64,000 nt of DNA from CAZIUL01 sp964542475 (GCA_964542475.1 CAZIUL010000005.1:106084-170083), one strand, 5' to 3'. Positions 42,840 through 51,739 are shown, counted from the stretch's first letter. Numbers and translations are program-made. Notes: generated by a model from the letters alone, not told the origin.

Positions 42840-44378
42840 TCAAGGCTGGTAAATTTCAGCAGTATCGCTTACCGAGGCAGGGTTGCCGCTGAATCCGCCC
42901 GCGAGCAGCCAGGTCCCATCCGGCAGGGGCGCGAAACCGAAAGCGAAGCGGGTCATGTTCAGGCTTGGCCCGGCGCTCCACGTGCCGCTCGACAGGTTGT
43001 AGATCTCGCTTGAGCCCAGGATCATCGGGTTGTTGAGGTCTCCCGCGCCTCCGGCCATGGCGATCACGGTGCCGTTGTCCCTGGTCAGCATCTGGCACCC
43101 GATGCGTGATGTTGTCATGTCACCGGTCGATGAAAATGTCTGCCCGGACGAATCGACAAGGCTGCAGGTTGTTGTCAGGTCGTAGTCGATGAACGTGCCC
43201 GTGGCCCCGCTCACTATCAGGACCTTGCCGCTCGGCAGAAGATGGGCCGAATGAGCAGTCCTTGTGCGAGTCATCGATATTGGCGAGCCGAAAGAACCGA
43301 TGCCCGTGTTAGGCGTGTAGAGCTCGGCCTTGTCGAGAAGCTCCGGAATCTTTATGCCGAACAGTTCGAAGTATGAAACGCCGCCGGCCACAATTACCTT
43401 GGCGTTGCCGAGCCGGGTCGCGGTGAACGCCACCCTGGGCTTGGCCATGTTCGGGCCGCTGCCGAAGCTGCTCGTTGCGGGATCGAAGATCTCGGTCGTT
43501 TTCTGCATGGTGTTGATCATCGAGGTCTCGTCCGTGGGATCGGTGTATCCGCCGATCACGAGCACGCGGCCGTCCTCCAGAAGAACCGGCTGGTACATGA
43601 TCCTCGTCAGCGACATTGCTCCTGCGATGGAGAAGCTGCTTGTGGCCGGGTCGAATACCCACGATGTGGTGGTGGGGTCGTTGGACCCGTTCATTCCGCC
43701 GAGAAAGAGCACGCGCCCGTCATCCAAAACGGTTGCCGTCATTCCCGTGCGGGGTGCGGGCAGCGAATAGGGAGCAGCCGCGAACCGCTCGAGGCCCGGT
43801 TCGTATAAAAGAACTCCGGCCGTGACATAGGTGCCCGCGCCGGTCACAACAGTGCCGCCCGCCATGATCACTGTCCCGTCAGGAAGCCCGGCTGTTGCAG
43901 CGCCTGCTATCCGGTCCGGCATCGTTTCCAGGGTGTATGCAAAGCTGTTGGGATATGCGAACGTCACCCTGTACAGGTTGGATATGTCCAGGATCGGGGT
44001 TGCCATGTTGTTGAGCAGGCAGTTTTGAAAGTTAAGGTTCAACCCGTCGAGCAGGGGATCGTTCGGCGCGAACAGGGCCAGCTCCTTTGTGCCGTCAGCT
44101 TCGAAGTAATCCACGAAACCCGGTATGGTGGCGCAGAAGGTCAGAAGATCAAACCCCACGTCCAGAGTGCACCACGGCGTGACAGTCGGTCCTGTTGTCA
44201 AGGACATGAGAAGGTAGTAGCTCCCGTTCGGCGGGCCCTCGAGGTTTATTGTGAACGTCTGTCCGATCCCTCCGCCGTCCATGCTGATGGACATCTCCTG
44301 TGGAGCTGCCATGCCCATGAAAAGACAGCAGAGGAGCGGAACTAGGAACAAGGCTTTCTTGGCTTGGGGGGGGAACAT
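42840..44378 (-). CDS. Secreted Kelch-repeat protein
   Basis: From ATG 44378 (AAGGAG upstream) this is a 512-residue exported protein with the signal peptide KALFLVPLLCCLFMGMAAP. About 110 N-terminal residues form a domain ending GLNLNFQNCLL. At least five Kelch-like repeats follow (for example MPDRIAGAATAGLPDGTVIM and PLPDGTWLLAGGFSG), giving a beta-propeller of galactose-oxidase type. No catalytic tyrosine-cysteine pair is evident. It is probably an adhesion or surface protein. The upstream ATG at 44432 lacks a ribosome site and a signal. Confidence 0.75.
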   Translation of the reverse strand: MFPPQAKKALFLVPLLCCLFMGMAAPQEMSISMDGGGIGQTFTINLEGPPNGSYYLLMSLTTGPTVTPWCTLDVGFDLLTFCATIPGFVDYFEADGTKELALFAPNDPLLDGLNLNFQNCLLNNMATPILDISNLYRVTFAYPNSFAYTLETMPDRIAGAATAGLPDGTVIMAGGTVVTGAGTYVTAGVLLYEPGLERFAAAPYSLPAPRTGMTATVLDDGRVLFLGGMNGSNDPTTTSWVFDPATSSFSIAGAMSLTRIMYQPVLLEDGRVLVIGGYTDPTDETSMINTMQKTTEIFDPATSSFGSGPNMAKPRVAFTATRLGNAKVIVAGGVSYFELFGIKIPELLDKAELYTPNTGIGSFGSPISMTRTRTAHSAHLLPSGKVLIVSGATGTFIDYDLTTTCSLVDSSGQTFSSTGDMTTSRIGCQMLTRDNGTVIAMAGGAGDLNNPMILGSSEIYNLSSGTWSAGPSLNMTRFAFGFAPLPDGTWLLAGGFSGNPASVSDTAEIYQP

Positions 44379-44598
44379 ATCAGCTCCTTTTTTCAAAGCG
44401 GTTTTATTAGGCGGATGGTGTAGGCTTTCCAAAACATCACATTAATATCATACAACGCATTGGTTTTCAAGGCGGGAACCTTCCCGGAAATTTCCCGGGC
44501 CGGGCCCGGCCAAGCCCGGCACGGCATGGGTGCGGCCCGGGAACGCAGCGACTTGCGATACGGGCGAGGTTGCCGCGTGTATTCACCGACACTCCGGA

Positions 44599-46413
44599 TC
44601 AGTATGTGATCGTTGTCTCACCGATGTTGCTCGTCCCCCGGAACAGACCGGTTCCTTGATCGAAAGTGGCCACCTGGGATTGGAATATGATGCCGTTGAG
44701 CCCGAGCGGAATCTGAATCTCGAGGGAACCCAGCCCGGCGGTATCCAGGCTTTGCGAGTTGATGATGATGAACTGCAGCAGAACCGGGAAGCCGTAATAT
44801 GTGAATGTCGTGTTATCCAGCGAAACGAGAAGGTGCGAAAAATCATCCGCGCCGCCGCCGAAGCTCCATGCGAACATTTGACCTTCCGGGGCAAGATCAG
44901 CAACACTGAGGACCGGCGGATCGTTTTCGATGTAGGTTAAGTACCCCGGATTGCTCGTTTCCCATGCGTTGGAGACCCTGACCTCGGTTATTCCTAGCAT
45001 CGACGCTTCAGGCGCGGGGAAAAAGATCGTTTGATCATCATCGATCGTAAATCCGGCCGGGGCGCTCAAGCACACGTCTCCGCACTGAACCTCTGTTGCC
45101 AGGGAAAAGTTGTCTCCGGTCAAAATGACATTCCCGCCCATGAAGGATTTGACAAGGGCCGGGCTGACCTGGCTGATCTCAGGGGTCATCGAAGGGGCTA
45201 TCGCCTCCATGGCCGCCTCCACATCAAGCCTTCCGTGTTTGACCCAGGTTCCCACGTCGACTGCAGAGGTTTGAATCGCGTTGCGCACGGTCCACGCGTT
45301 AGCCTGGGTCCTCTGGCTGCCAAGGAGCGAGTAAAGAAGCACTGCCGCGCCCGCGACATGCGGGCAGGCCATGGATGTGCCGTTGGATATCGTGTAACCG
45401 CCGGAGTTCCATGTGGACACGATGTCCTTGCCCGGCGCCGCCACGCTGACCCAGCTTCCGTATGTTGAAAACGATGCCCTGGAATCGTTGGACTTTGATG
45501 CGGCCACCGCGATGACACGGGAGTACGCCGCGGGGTAGTGTTTCGAGGTGTTGCCGCTGTTGCCGGCCGCTGCAACGCATACGCAGCCGGCGCTGTACGC
45601 CGCATCGATCGCTGTTTCCATGCTTGAGCTTTTACTCGTGCTCCCGAACGACATGGAGATCACGAGCGCGCCCGAGCTCTTTGCCTCGTTGATGCACTGG
45701 ATTATCGTGCTTACGGCAAATGCGTCCTTGCCGGCCCTGTAAGACAGGAACCTGCAGTCATGAGCCACACCCGCAACACCGATGAGGTTGTTCGTGGCGG
45801 CTGCCGCGATCCCCGCGGTGAGCGTTCCGTGGCCGTTTGTGTCGTTGGGATTCGAATCGTTGCCGTAAAAGTCGTAGCCGCCGGCATAGTTGGGAACCAG
45901 GTCGGAATGGTTCATGTCCACGCCCGTGTCGATCAAGGCCACGAGCGCTCCGGGCGATCCTGTGAAATGGTCCCATGCATCATCGCACTCGATCTTTTTC
46001 GGGCCCCATTGCTGGCTCCAGAAAGGGTCGTCCGGCACGTGGAAAGGTTTGTACACGAAGTTCGGCTCGGCAAAGAGCACGCCCGGCATGCTGCCGAGCG
46101 CCTCGATCGTATCGTCGAGCGATCCGTTGTCGAAACGAAGGCGTTCGATTTCATGCGGAAGCGCCTCTATCTTCCGTGCCCCGGCCTGCTCGCGAACCTC
46201 GGCCCTGGCCGCGGCGTGCACAACGCTTTTTTTGAAGCGCACCAGCACCTCTCCCTTGACAACCCAGGCGCCTTTCCATTTTTCAAGCTCAAGAACGGGG
46301 TCGGGATTTTCGCCCGCCTGGGCGTACACCGCAACGGGCGCCGACAAAACAAGAGCGCAGAACACAGCGGCGGATAATACAATAGCGATGGGCCTCGTGC
46401 GGTGTGATAACAT
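44599..46413 (-). CDS. Secreted subtilisin-like serine protease with C-terminal domains
   Basis: This 604-residue S8 protease has a signal peptide (PIAIVLSAAVFCALVLSAP) and an inhibitor-like propeptide (about 45-125, GEVLVRFKKS). The catalytic triad is seen in ALIDTGVDMNHSDL (Asp), DTNGHGTLTAGIAA (His) and NGTSMACPHVAGAAVL (Ser). SAGCVCVAAAGNSGNTS holds the oxyanion Asn. An IPT/TIG-like domain (ISQVSPALVKSFMGGNVILT) and a beta-rich C-terminal domain follow. The last domain resembles the N-terminal domain of the neighbouring Kelch protein. It degrades external protein, consistent with the peptide-use genes nearby. Confidence 0.88.
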   Translation of the reverse strand: MLSHRTRPIAIVLSAAVFCALVLSAPVAVYAQAGENPDPVLELEKWKGAWVVKGEVLVRFKKSVVHAAARAEVREQAGARKIEALPHEIERLRFDNGSLDDTIEALGSMPGVLFAEPNFVYKPFHVPDDPFWSQQWGPKKIECDDAWDHFTGSPGALVALIDTGVDMNHSDLVPNYAGGYDFYGNDSNPNDTNGHGTLTAGIAAAATNNLIGVAGVAHDCRFLSYRAGKDAFAVSTIIQCINEAKSSGALVISMSFGSTSKSSSMETAIDAAYSAGCVCVAAAGNSGNTSKHYPAAYSRVIAVAASKSNDSRASFSTYGSWVSVAAPGKDIVSTWNSGGYTISNGTSMACPHVAGAAVLLYSLLGSQRTQANAWTVRNAIQTSAVDVGTWVKHGRLDVEAAMEAIAPSMTPEISQVSPALVKSFMGGNVILTGDNFSLATEVQCGDVCLSAPAGFTIDDDQTIFFPAPEASMLGITEVRVSNAWETSNPGYLTYIENDPPVLSVADLAPEGQMFAWSFGGGADDFSHLLVSLDNTTFTYYGFPVLLQFIIINSQSLDTAGLGSLEIQIPLGLNGIIFQSQVATFDQGTGLFRGTSNIGETTITY

Positions 46414-46565
46414 AACCAGTTCCCCTTCATGAACCTCGTAGGATCAACAACTATTAATATTATCATCAATTGCCTGAAAAACCATTAATATTTTTTAATG
46501 TTTTATTTTTGAGAAGACGTTTTTAAGGGGGGTCGTTATTAGCGCTTCCTCTCCATTATTCCCAC

Positions 46566-46763
46566 GGAGGGCGGACACATAGGTCCGCCCCTACGGCGGC
46601 TGACGGAGCGGCGCCCTACACTGTTAATAGGTCGGTTGACCATCTTCTGGAGGGCGGCACTCTGTTGCCGCCTCTTCGGTTCCGGCGCCGACAAAGCGGC
46701 GCCCTCCACTGTTTAACCGGTGCTTGCCGTTTCTTCTGGAGGGCGGCAGTCTCTTGCCGCCTC
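46566..46763 (+). repeat. GGAGGGCGGCA repeat block, copy 3 (double)
   Basis: GGAGGGCGGACACATAGGTC leads into two rounds of the GGCGGCA...TGCCGCC and GGCGCC...GGCGCC palindromes. The GGCGGCAGTCTCTTGCCGCC element closes the block. It is the largest block of this family in the window. Confidence 0.85.
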
Positions 46764-46809
46764 TTCTCTTCTCTTTCCTTTCCTGAACATTTTCCTTGGT
46801 GGGTATCCC

Positions 46810-46857
46810 TTGACCCCTGTTTCTCCCGGGTGCTATAACATCTCCCTTCGGAGGAGG
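46810..46857 (+). promoter_or_regulatory. Promoter and ribosome binding site of the kinase gene
   Basis: TTGACC (46810-46815) and TATAAC (46834-46839) are spaced 18 bases apart. GGAGGAGG (46850-46857) follows, four bases before the ATG. The transcript leader would be very short. Confidence 0.5.
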
Positions 46858-46861
46858 CAGT

Positions 46862-47485
46862 ATGCCCATCGACAAAGACGACAAAAACACCTCCCGGGAA
46901 AGGGCGGAAAAGCTCTTCCGCGAGTTTCTCGCCCGCCGCGAGGCCGACGACGAGGTGACGGCGGACGAGTATTTCGCCAAACACCCCGAACTCGAGCATG
47001 AGCTGAAGGAGCTTTTCAGCACACTGAAGACTGATGAAACGGAGGAGATAGACCTCGGAGAAGGTAAAGCCCCTGCATCCGGACCTGCCAAGGACCGGGA
47101 AACCATCGGCGACTTCCGCATCATCCGCGAGATCGGCTCGGGCGGCATGGGCACGGTGTACGAGGCGGAGCAGCTTTCGTTGAAGCGGCGTGTGGCCCTG
47201 AAGGTGCTGCCTTCGCACCTGAGTTTTTCTGACCAGGCAGTGTGTAAGTTCCAGCGCGAGGCTGAAGCCGGCGGCAGGCAGCAGCACGCTGGTATCGTGG
47301 GAGTGATTGCGGTGGGCGAGGAGGAAGGCGTCCACTACATTGCCCAGGAGCTGATCAAGGGCGGGTTCACACTGGCTGACAGGCTCGGGGATCTCGGCAG
47401 AGGGAAGCGGGCTACCTGCGCGAGACAGCAGGGCTTGCAGCGGAGATCGCGGACGCGCTGCAGCACGCGCACTCCACAGGCGTGA
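46862..47485 (+). CDS. Serine/threonine kinase-WD40 protein, N-terminal fragment (frameshifted)
   Basis: Only the first part is in frame: an acidic/basic helical leader (FREFLARREADDEVTADEYF), then the kinase glycine loop IREIGSGGMGTVYEAEQL and VALKVLPS (the ATP-binding lysine). After about residue 180 the sequence loses kinase similarity. The reading frame must move by one base near 47401-47405 to reach the next piece, which starts with the expected EAGYLRETAG sequence. The stop at 47485 is thus an artefact of the shift. Either the gene is broken or one base is missing from the assembly. Confidence 0.75.
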   Translation: MPIDKDDKNTSRERAEKLFREFLARREADDEVTADEYFAKHPELEHELKELFSTLKTDETEEIDLGEGKAPASGPAKDRETIGDFRIIREIGSGGMGTVYEAEQLSLKRRVALKVLPSHLSFSDQAVCKFQREAEAGGRQQHAGIVGVIAVGEEEGVHYIAQELIKGGFTLADRLGDLGRGKRATCARQQGLQRRSRTRCSTRTPQA

Positions 47486-48936
47486 TCCACCGGGATGTGA
47501 AGCCTTCTAACATCCTTCTGACCCCGGAAGGCGCGCCCAAGGTGACCGACTTCGGCCTTGCCCGCATCGAGGATGCGCTCGCGCTCTCCCGCACCGGGGA
47601 TTTCGCGGGCACCCCGTACTACATGTCACCCGAACAGGCAGCCTCGCGCCGTATCGGCATCGACCATCGCACCGACATTTTTTCGCTCGGTGCCACCCTG
47701 TACGAGATGCTGACTCTCAAGCTTCCCTTCGAAGGTGACACCAGCCAGCAGGTCCTGCGGAAAATTCTGCTCGAAGACCCGCCTGACCCGCGAAAGCTCC
47801 GCTCGCGCACCCCGCGCGACCTGGCTGTGATCTGCCTCAAGGCCATGGAGAAGAGGCCGGATCACCGTTACCAGAGCATGGAGGAGTTATCAGCGGACCT
47901 GCGTCGTTTTACGAACAACGAACCGATTGTAGCGAAGCCGCCCGGCCCGATCGCGAGGGGCGTGAAATGGGTGCGGCGCCATCCCGTGGTAAGTGTTGCG
48001 GGAGCGGTTGCGGTTGTGGCGCTTTTGGTGATCTCTGGTTTATGGTGGCGCGCAACAGAGGCGGAGCAGGCAACCGCTGCCGCGCTTACACGGATCAAAG
48101 AGGAGAAGGCTGCTACTGCTGCAGAGCGCGACCGTGCAATAGCAGCCGAGAAAACGGCAAAACAACTCTCTTACTACGCTTTTCTTCGCTCAACTCAAGA
48201 TGCCTTGAATGCGAATAACTTTGCGGAGGCGAGGCGAACGCACGAGCTCTGCCCGGAGGAGTACCGCGAATGGGAATGGCACCACTTGGCCTTGAGGCTT
48301 GATCAGAGCTTGCAGACGTTGAAGGGGCATGAAAACGGAGTAGACTCCGTCGCCTGGAACCCTACAGGCACGCGGATCGTGTCAGGATCGGGGGATAATA
48401 CCCTTCGCGTTTGGGCTACGGCTACTACCGGCGAGTGTGTACAAACGCTTACGGGACATGAAAACGGGGTGACCTCCGTTGCCTGGAATCCTACGGGCAC
48501 CCGTATCGTGTCCGCTGAGCCTTATGGGGTTTTTCGCATCTGGGACGCAGCCACTGGGGACTGCATACAAACGGTTACGGGGAATGAAAGCTATGTGTCC
48601 TCCCTCGACTGGAATCCGGCTGGCACGCTGATTGTGTCTGGGGCTCTGAATAGGACCGTTCGCGTCTGGGATGCGTCTAATGGACGGTGCGTGCAAACGT
48701 TAGCTGGGCATGAAAGCGGAGTGACCTCTGTTGCCTGGAATCCTTCAGGCACGCGGATCGCGTCCGGGTCATATGATAGTACAATTCGTATCTGGGATGC
48801 TGCCACTGGTCAGTGCGTTCAAACGATCACGGGGCATGATGATATGTGGGGGGGGATCTCCGTTGCCTGGAACCCTGCTGGCACGCGGATCGTGTCAGGG
48901 TCGGATGACGAGACCGTTCGCGTCTGGGACGCGTAG
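47482..48936 (+). CDS. Serine/threonine kinase-WD40 protein, central fragment
   Basis: This part continues the kinase domain with IHRDVKPSNILL (catalytic loop) and VTDFGLARIED (Mg-binding DFG), followed by GTPYYMSPEQA. A transmembrane helix (VVSVAGAVAVVALLVISGLW) links it to six WD40 repeats, each with SVAWNPTGTRIVSG-type strands. Its true N-terminal side begins near 47405 in this frame. The TAG at 48934-48936 interrupts the conserved VWDA-SGQC pattern, so it is either a mutation or a base error beside the assembly gap. Such kinases are membrane sensors; the target is unknown. Confidence 0.78.
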   Translation: MIHRDVKPSNILLTPEGAPKVTDFGLARIEDALALSRTGDFAGTPYYMSPEQAASRRIGIDHRTDIFSLGATLYEMLTLKLPFEGDTSQQVLRKILLEDPPDPRKLRSRTPRDLAVICLKAMEKRPDHRYQSMEELSADLRRFTNNEPIVAKPPGPIARGVKWVRRHPVVSVAGAVAVVALLVISGLWWRATEAEQATAAALTRIKEEKAATAAERDRAIAAEKTAKQLSYYAFLRSTQDALNANNFAEARRTHELCPEEYREWEWHHLALRLDQSLQTLKGHENGVDSVAWNPTGTRIVSGSGDNTLRVWATATTGECVQTLTGHENGVTSVAWNPTGTRIVSAEPYGVFRIWDAATGDCIQTVTGNESYVSSLDWNPAGTLIVSGALNRTVRVWDASNGRCVQTLAGHESGVTSVAWNPSGTRIASGSYDSTIRIWDAATGQCVQTITGHDDMWGGISVAWNPAGTRIVSGSDDETVRVWDA

Positions 48937-48982
48937 AGCGGGCAGTGTCGCCAAACGCGTCAAGGGGATGAGAGGGATGTAT

Positions 48983-48992
48983 NNNNNNNNNN
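48983..48992. other. Assembly gap (10 N) with low-quality flank
   Basis: Ten N characters are followed by an implausible C-rich run to about 49050. The translated flank (PPGTRILPGARRGNVRV) looks like a corrupted WD40 repeat. The true distance and content between the flanks are unknown. Near-identical WD repeats on both sides probably caused the break. Confidence 0.95.
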
Positions 48993-48994
48993 CC

Positions 48995-49876
48995 CGCCCC
49001 CCCCCCCCCCCGCCCCCGGCGCATCCCCGCGCCGCCCCCCCCCACGCCTGGCCCCCGCCTGGCACCCGGATCCTGCCCGGGGCGCGGCGGGGTAACGTTC
49101 GCGTCTTGGATGCTTCGACCGGCAAGTGTACACATACGCTTACCGGGCATGAGAAGGCTGTATATTCCGTCGCCTGGAATCCTGCCGGCACGCGGATCGT
49201 GTCAGGGTCGGATGACGAGACCGTTCGCGTCTGGGACACTTTGAGCGGGGAGTGTGTGCAAACACTTAGGGGACATGTAAGACAGGTATCCTCCGTTGCC
49301 TGGAACCCGTCCGGCACGCGGATCGTATCAGTGTCGGATAATGGTATCGTTCTAATCTGGGAGAGCGATTTTGAGCAGGCGCGCGCCATGCGGCATGGTG
49401 CTGAGAGAAGGCGCAGGCTCCAGCTCATTGTCGATGAACTTTTCAAGGAACATCTTTTTCTTGAACCAGTAATGGAAGCGCTGGGGAAAAATCCAAACCT
49501 CGACGACACTCACCGCACGACCGCTCTCCGCATGGCAAATGCCATCGGAAACTCTTACGCGAACTCTTACCTGCTCGATCTCAATGGTAAGGCAAGGTCT
49601 CTCGTGAACCCGTTTCACGAGCACAAAACGAAAGAAGCGGTGCACGTGCTGCGCCTCGCGCGCGCGGCTGTCAGTATTGAACCCGGGGATTGCATGATTC
49701 TCGACACCTATGCATGGGCCCTCTTTGCCAACGGCCTGTACAACAAAGCGATCGCCGCATCCAAACGTACGATCGAGCTGGATCCAGGTAGCAAGAAAGT
49801 GGAGTACCTGTGGTCGTTCTGTTGCCTGCGCGTCATGGTCGAAAAAGCCACGGGGACGGAGCACTCTTTTCATTAA
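48995..49876 (+). CDS. Serine/threonine kinase-WD40 protein, C-terminal fragment
   Basis: After the gap, about two further WD40 repeats are readable (YSVAWNPAGTRIVSGSDDET and SSVAWNPSGTRIVSVSDNG). They are followed by a helical C-terminal region with a TPR-like segment (YAWALFANGLYNKAIAASKR). It is in a different frame number from the central fragment, but the gap makes that meaningless. The first 30 residues after the gap are unreliable. It is the tail of the same gene as the preceding two fragments. Confidence 0.7.
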   Translation, partial: RPPPPPPPAHPRAAPPHAWPPPGTRILPGARRGNVRVLDASTGKCTHTLTGHEKAVYSVAWNPAGTRIVSGSDDETVRVWDTLSGECVQTLRGHVRQVSSVAWNPSGTRIVSVSDNGIVLIWESDFEQARAMRHGAERRRRLQLIVDELFKEHLFLEPVMEALGKNPNLDDTHRTTALRMANAIGNSYANSYLLDLNGKARSLVNPFHEHKTKEAVHVLRLARAAVSIEPGDCMILDTYAWALFANGLYNKAIAASKRTIELDPGSKKVEYLWSFCCLRVMVEKATGTEHSFH

Positions 49877-50004
49877 CTCCTTCCAATCGTGCCATGACCT
49901 TGCCCCATGCCACCACGTTATTAAGTGCTTCGTTCCCGTATTACGCGTCCCCGTATTAATTCTGCTTCTCTCTTGTGTATAAAACCCCTGTAAAGGATGC
50001 TTAT

Positions 50005-50180
50005 CCCGCTTATTTCATACTCTTCGTCGCGAGGTAGCTGTAAACTGTGATGTGGCAAGGCGCATGTCAGGAGACGACCGCAGGCCTGTTCTTACAGGTT
50101 GAGGATCGTCTCCCGGCATGAAACGCAGCCACAGTGCAGTTTACGGTGCCGCAGCAGAAGAGGAGGAAATATGCGGGCTA
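50005..50180. repeat. Large inverted pair of the TGCGGGTTA repeat (copies 5 and 6)
   Basis: A minus-oriented copy (50005 to about 50080, starting CCCGCTTATTTCATACTC) faces a plus-oriented copy (about 50100-50180, ending ATATGCGGGCTA). The arms are imperfectly complementary over roughly 80 bases each (for example AGCTGTAAACTGTGATGTGG against CCACAGTGCAGTTTACGGT). The element fills most of the 347-base interval 49877-50223, in which I see no gene. It looks like a complete MITE-like palindrome of which the other copies are halves. Confidence 0.8.
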
Positions 50181-50223
50181 GGTTGCTGGAAATGCTGCTT
50201 CACAGCGTGAAAAGGAACGAGCA

Positions 50224-50883
50224 ATGAACACGAAAAAACAGATGTATGCGGTGCTCACCGGAGATGTGATAGATTCATCAAAGCTGGAGCCTCGTGAGCT
50301 GAAATCCGTCATGCAAAGACTTCGGGATGATGCAGCGAAACTGGCAAGCGTGTTTCCCGACACCGTTTGTGGGAAGCTGGATGTCTTTGGCGGGGACGGA
50401 TGGCAAATGCTGATGCAGCGCTGCGATCTTTCGTTTAGGGCTGCTCTTTTTCTCCGGGCCGAGGTGAAGAGCTTGGAGAAGCTGAAGATCGACACGCGGG
50501 CGGCAATTGCCTGGGGTGCGGTCAACGAAGACACACTGAATCTCGAACGGGTTTCTGAATCAACCGGCGAGGCCTTTACAGCGTCTGGACATCTGCTGGA
50601 AGAGATGCCCAAGCGCTCCCGCCTGCTCTTGCGGACCGGTGAAACTTTGCCGGAGTCCTTGTTTCTCGGGAGTGCGGTCAGCCTTGTTGACGAATTGGCT
50701 GCCCGTTGGACACCCCGGCAGGCGCAGACGCTTGCCTTGGCCCTCCTGAATCACAGCCAGAAAGAGATAGCATCCATGATTGACAGAAGTCAGCCCACAG
50801 TGCAGAAAACGCTCCAACGAGCCGGCTGGAAAGGGGTTGAGGAGCTGTTGGGGCAGATAGAACATAGACCCCAGCGTCTATAA
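50224..50883 (+). CDS. SatD-family protein with C-terminal helix-turn-helix
   Basis: This 219-residue protein opens with YAVLTGDVIDSSKLEPRELK, the conserved start of SatD-family proteins. The end (TPRQAQTLALALLNHSQKEI, ASMIDRSQPTVQKTLQRAGW) is a clear helix-turn-helix. The middle resembles a nucleotide-cyclase-like fold with FGGDGWQMLMQR, but catalytic residues are not identified. It is followed by a DUF3307 membrane protein, a pairing seen elsewhere. It may regulate its own operon by binding the palindromes after its stop codon. Function is unknown. Confidence 0.72.
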   Translation: MNTKKQMYAVLTGDVIDSSKLEPRELKSVMQRLRDDAAKLASVFPDTVCGKLDVFGGDGWQMLMQRCDLSFRAALFLRAEVKSLEKLKIDTRAAIAWGAVNEDTLNLERVSESTGEAFTASGHLLEEMPKRSRLLLRTGETLPESLFLGSAVSLVDELAARWTPRQAQTLALALLNHSQKEIASMIDRSQPTVQKTLQRAGWKGVEELLGQIEHRPQRL

Positions 50884-50916
50884 TGCACCGTTATAGACGG
50901 TCGAGGCTATAAACGG
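50875..50916. promoter_or_regulatory. TATAGACG palindrome and half-site between satD-like and DUF3307 genes
   Basis: CGTCTATAA (50875-50883) and TTATAGACG (50891-50899) form a perfect 9-base palindrome with a 7-base spacer. It overlaps the satD-like stop codon. A third related site, TATAAACGG, lies at 50908-50916. Operator sites for the upstream protein's helix-turn-helix are the natural guess. No T-run is present, so a terminator is unlikely. Confidence 0.5.
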
Positions 50917-50960
50917 AGTTCACAGGTTTGCCTGTTATTGTGGCTTAAAGAAGGTGCTTG

Positions 50961-51647
50961 ATGGAGAAGTTGGCCGCTGTACTGATTGCCGCGCATGCAA
51001 TAGCGGATTTTATGCTGCAAACAGACGGACTGGCGAGACGGAAGGAAAAGGTCGGCTTCCTGCTGTTGCATGCGGCGGTTCATGCCGGCCTGACCTATGT
51101 TGTCTTGCAGGCGTGGACATGCTGGCAGGCCCCGCTTATTGTTCTTGTCGTGCATGCCATGATTGATCACGTGAAGCAGCGTTGGAGCAAGGACACGGCA
51201 ACCTCCTTCACGCTGGACCAGGGCATCCATGTTTTCAGCCTGCTCGCTCTTGCATGGCTTCTGGCCCGCGAAGCTTGGATTCCCATCTTCTCGGGTGTTG
51301 GGTTCAAACCCCTTGTGGCGGTGGCGGGGTTCGTTGCCACAGTTCAGGGCTCCGGCTTCCTCATCGGTAAGTTTGCCAAGCGCCTCACTGAGGAAAACAA
51401 GCTTGAATTGGATGGCCTGAAAAACGGCGGCAAACTGATCGGCCAGTTGGAACGGGCGCTCATCTTTCTCTTTATCTTCATCGGCCAACCCGCGGGCATC
51501 GGGTTTCTGGTGGCGGCAAAGTCGATTCTCCGGTTTGCAGAAGCAAAGAAGCAGAAGCTGGCCGAGTACGTTCTGATCGGAACGCTGTTGAGCTTCTCCC
51601 TGGCGGTTGCCCTGGCGTCGATCACCAAATGGGCCATGGACCTCTGA
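50961..51647 (+). CDS. DUF3307-family integral membrane protein
   Basis: This 228-residue membrane protein starts HAIADFMLQTD after a short hydrophobic stretch, which is the DUF3307 signature, with histidines in HAAVHAGLTYV and VVHAMIDHVKQRW. About six membrane segments are visible. It follows the satD-like gene with a 77-base gap containing a palindrome. I prefer the ATG at 50961 to a TTG one codon earlier. Role unknown; the pair may act in stress adaptation. Confidence 0.75.
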   Translation: MEKLAAVLIAAHAIADFMLQTDGLARRKEKVGFLLLHAAVHAGLTYVVLQAWTCWQAPLIVLVVHAMIDHVKQRWSKDTATSFTLDQGIHVFSLLALAWLLAREAWIPIFSGVGFKPLVAVAGFVATVQGSGFLIGKFAKRLTEENKLELDGLKNGGKLIGQLERALIFLFIFIGQPAGIGFLVAAKSILRFAEAKKQKLAEYVLIGTLLSFSLAVALASITKWAMDL

Positions 51648-51668
51648 GAATCACCATACAAAACCGAG

Positions 51669-51739
51669 CCTGGAGGGCGGCACTCTGTTGCCGCCTCTTT
51701 TTTCCGGCGCCGACGGAGCGGCGCCCTCCATTGTTGCAG
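51669..51739 (+). repeat. GGAGGGCGGCA repeat block, copy 4
   Basis: GGCGGCACTCTGTTGCCGCC and GGCGCCGACGGAGCGGCGCC are present with the usual CTCCATTGTT ending. It lies between the DUF3307 gene and the bacillithiol operon. Confidence 0.85.

Larger units (their letters stand above)
46414..46861. other. 448-base interval: AT-rich leader, repeat block and kinase promoter
   Basis: No gene is seen. AT-rich DNA at 46441-46540 is followed by the longest GGAGGGCGGCA repeat block (46566-46763) and a promoter for the kinase gene. Confidence 0.6.

Noticed and set aside
46862..48936. Programmed frameshifting in the kinase gene
   Set aside because: No slippery heptamer or downstream structure is evident near 47400, and other errors lie in the same gene.
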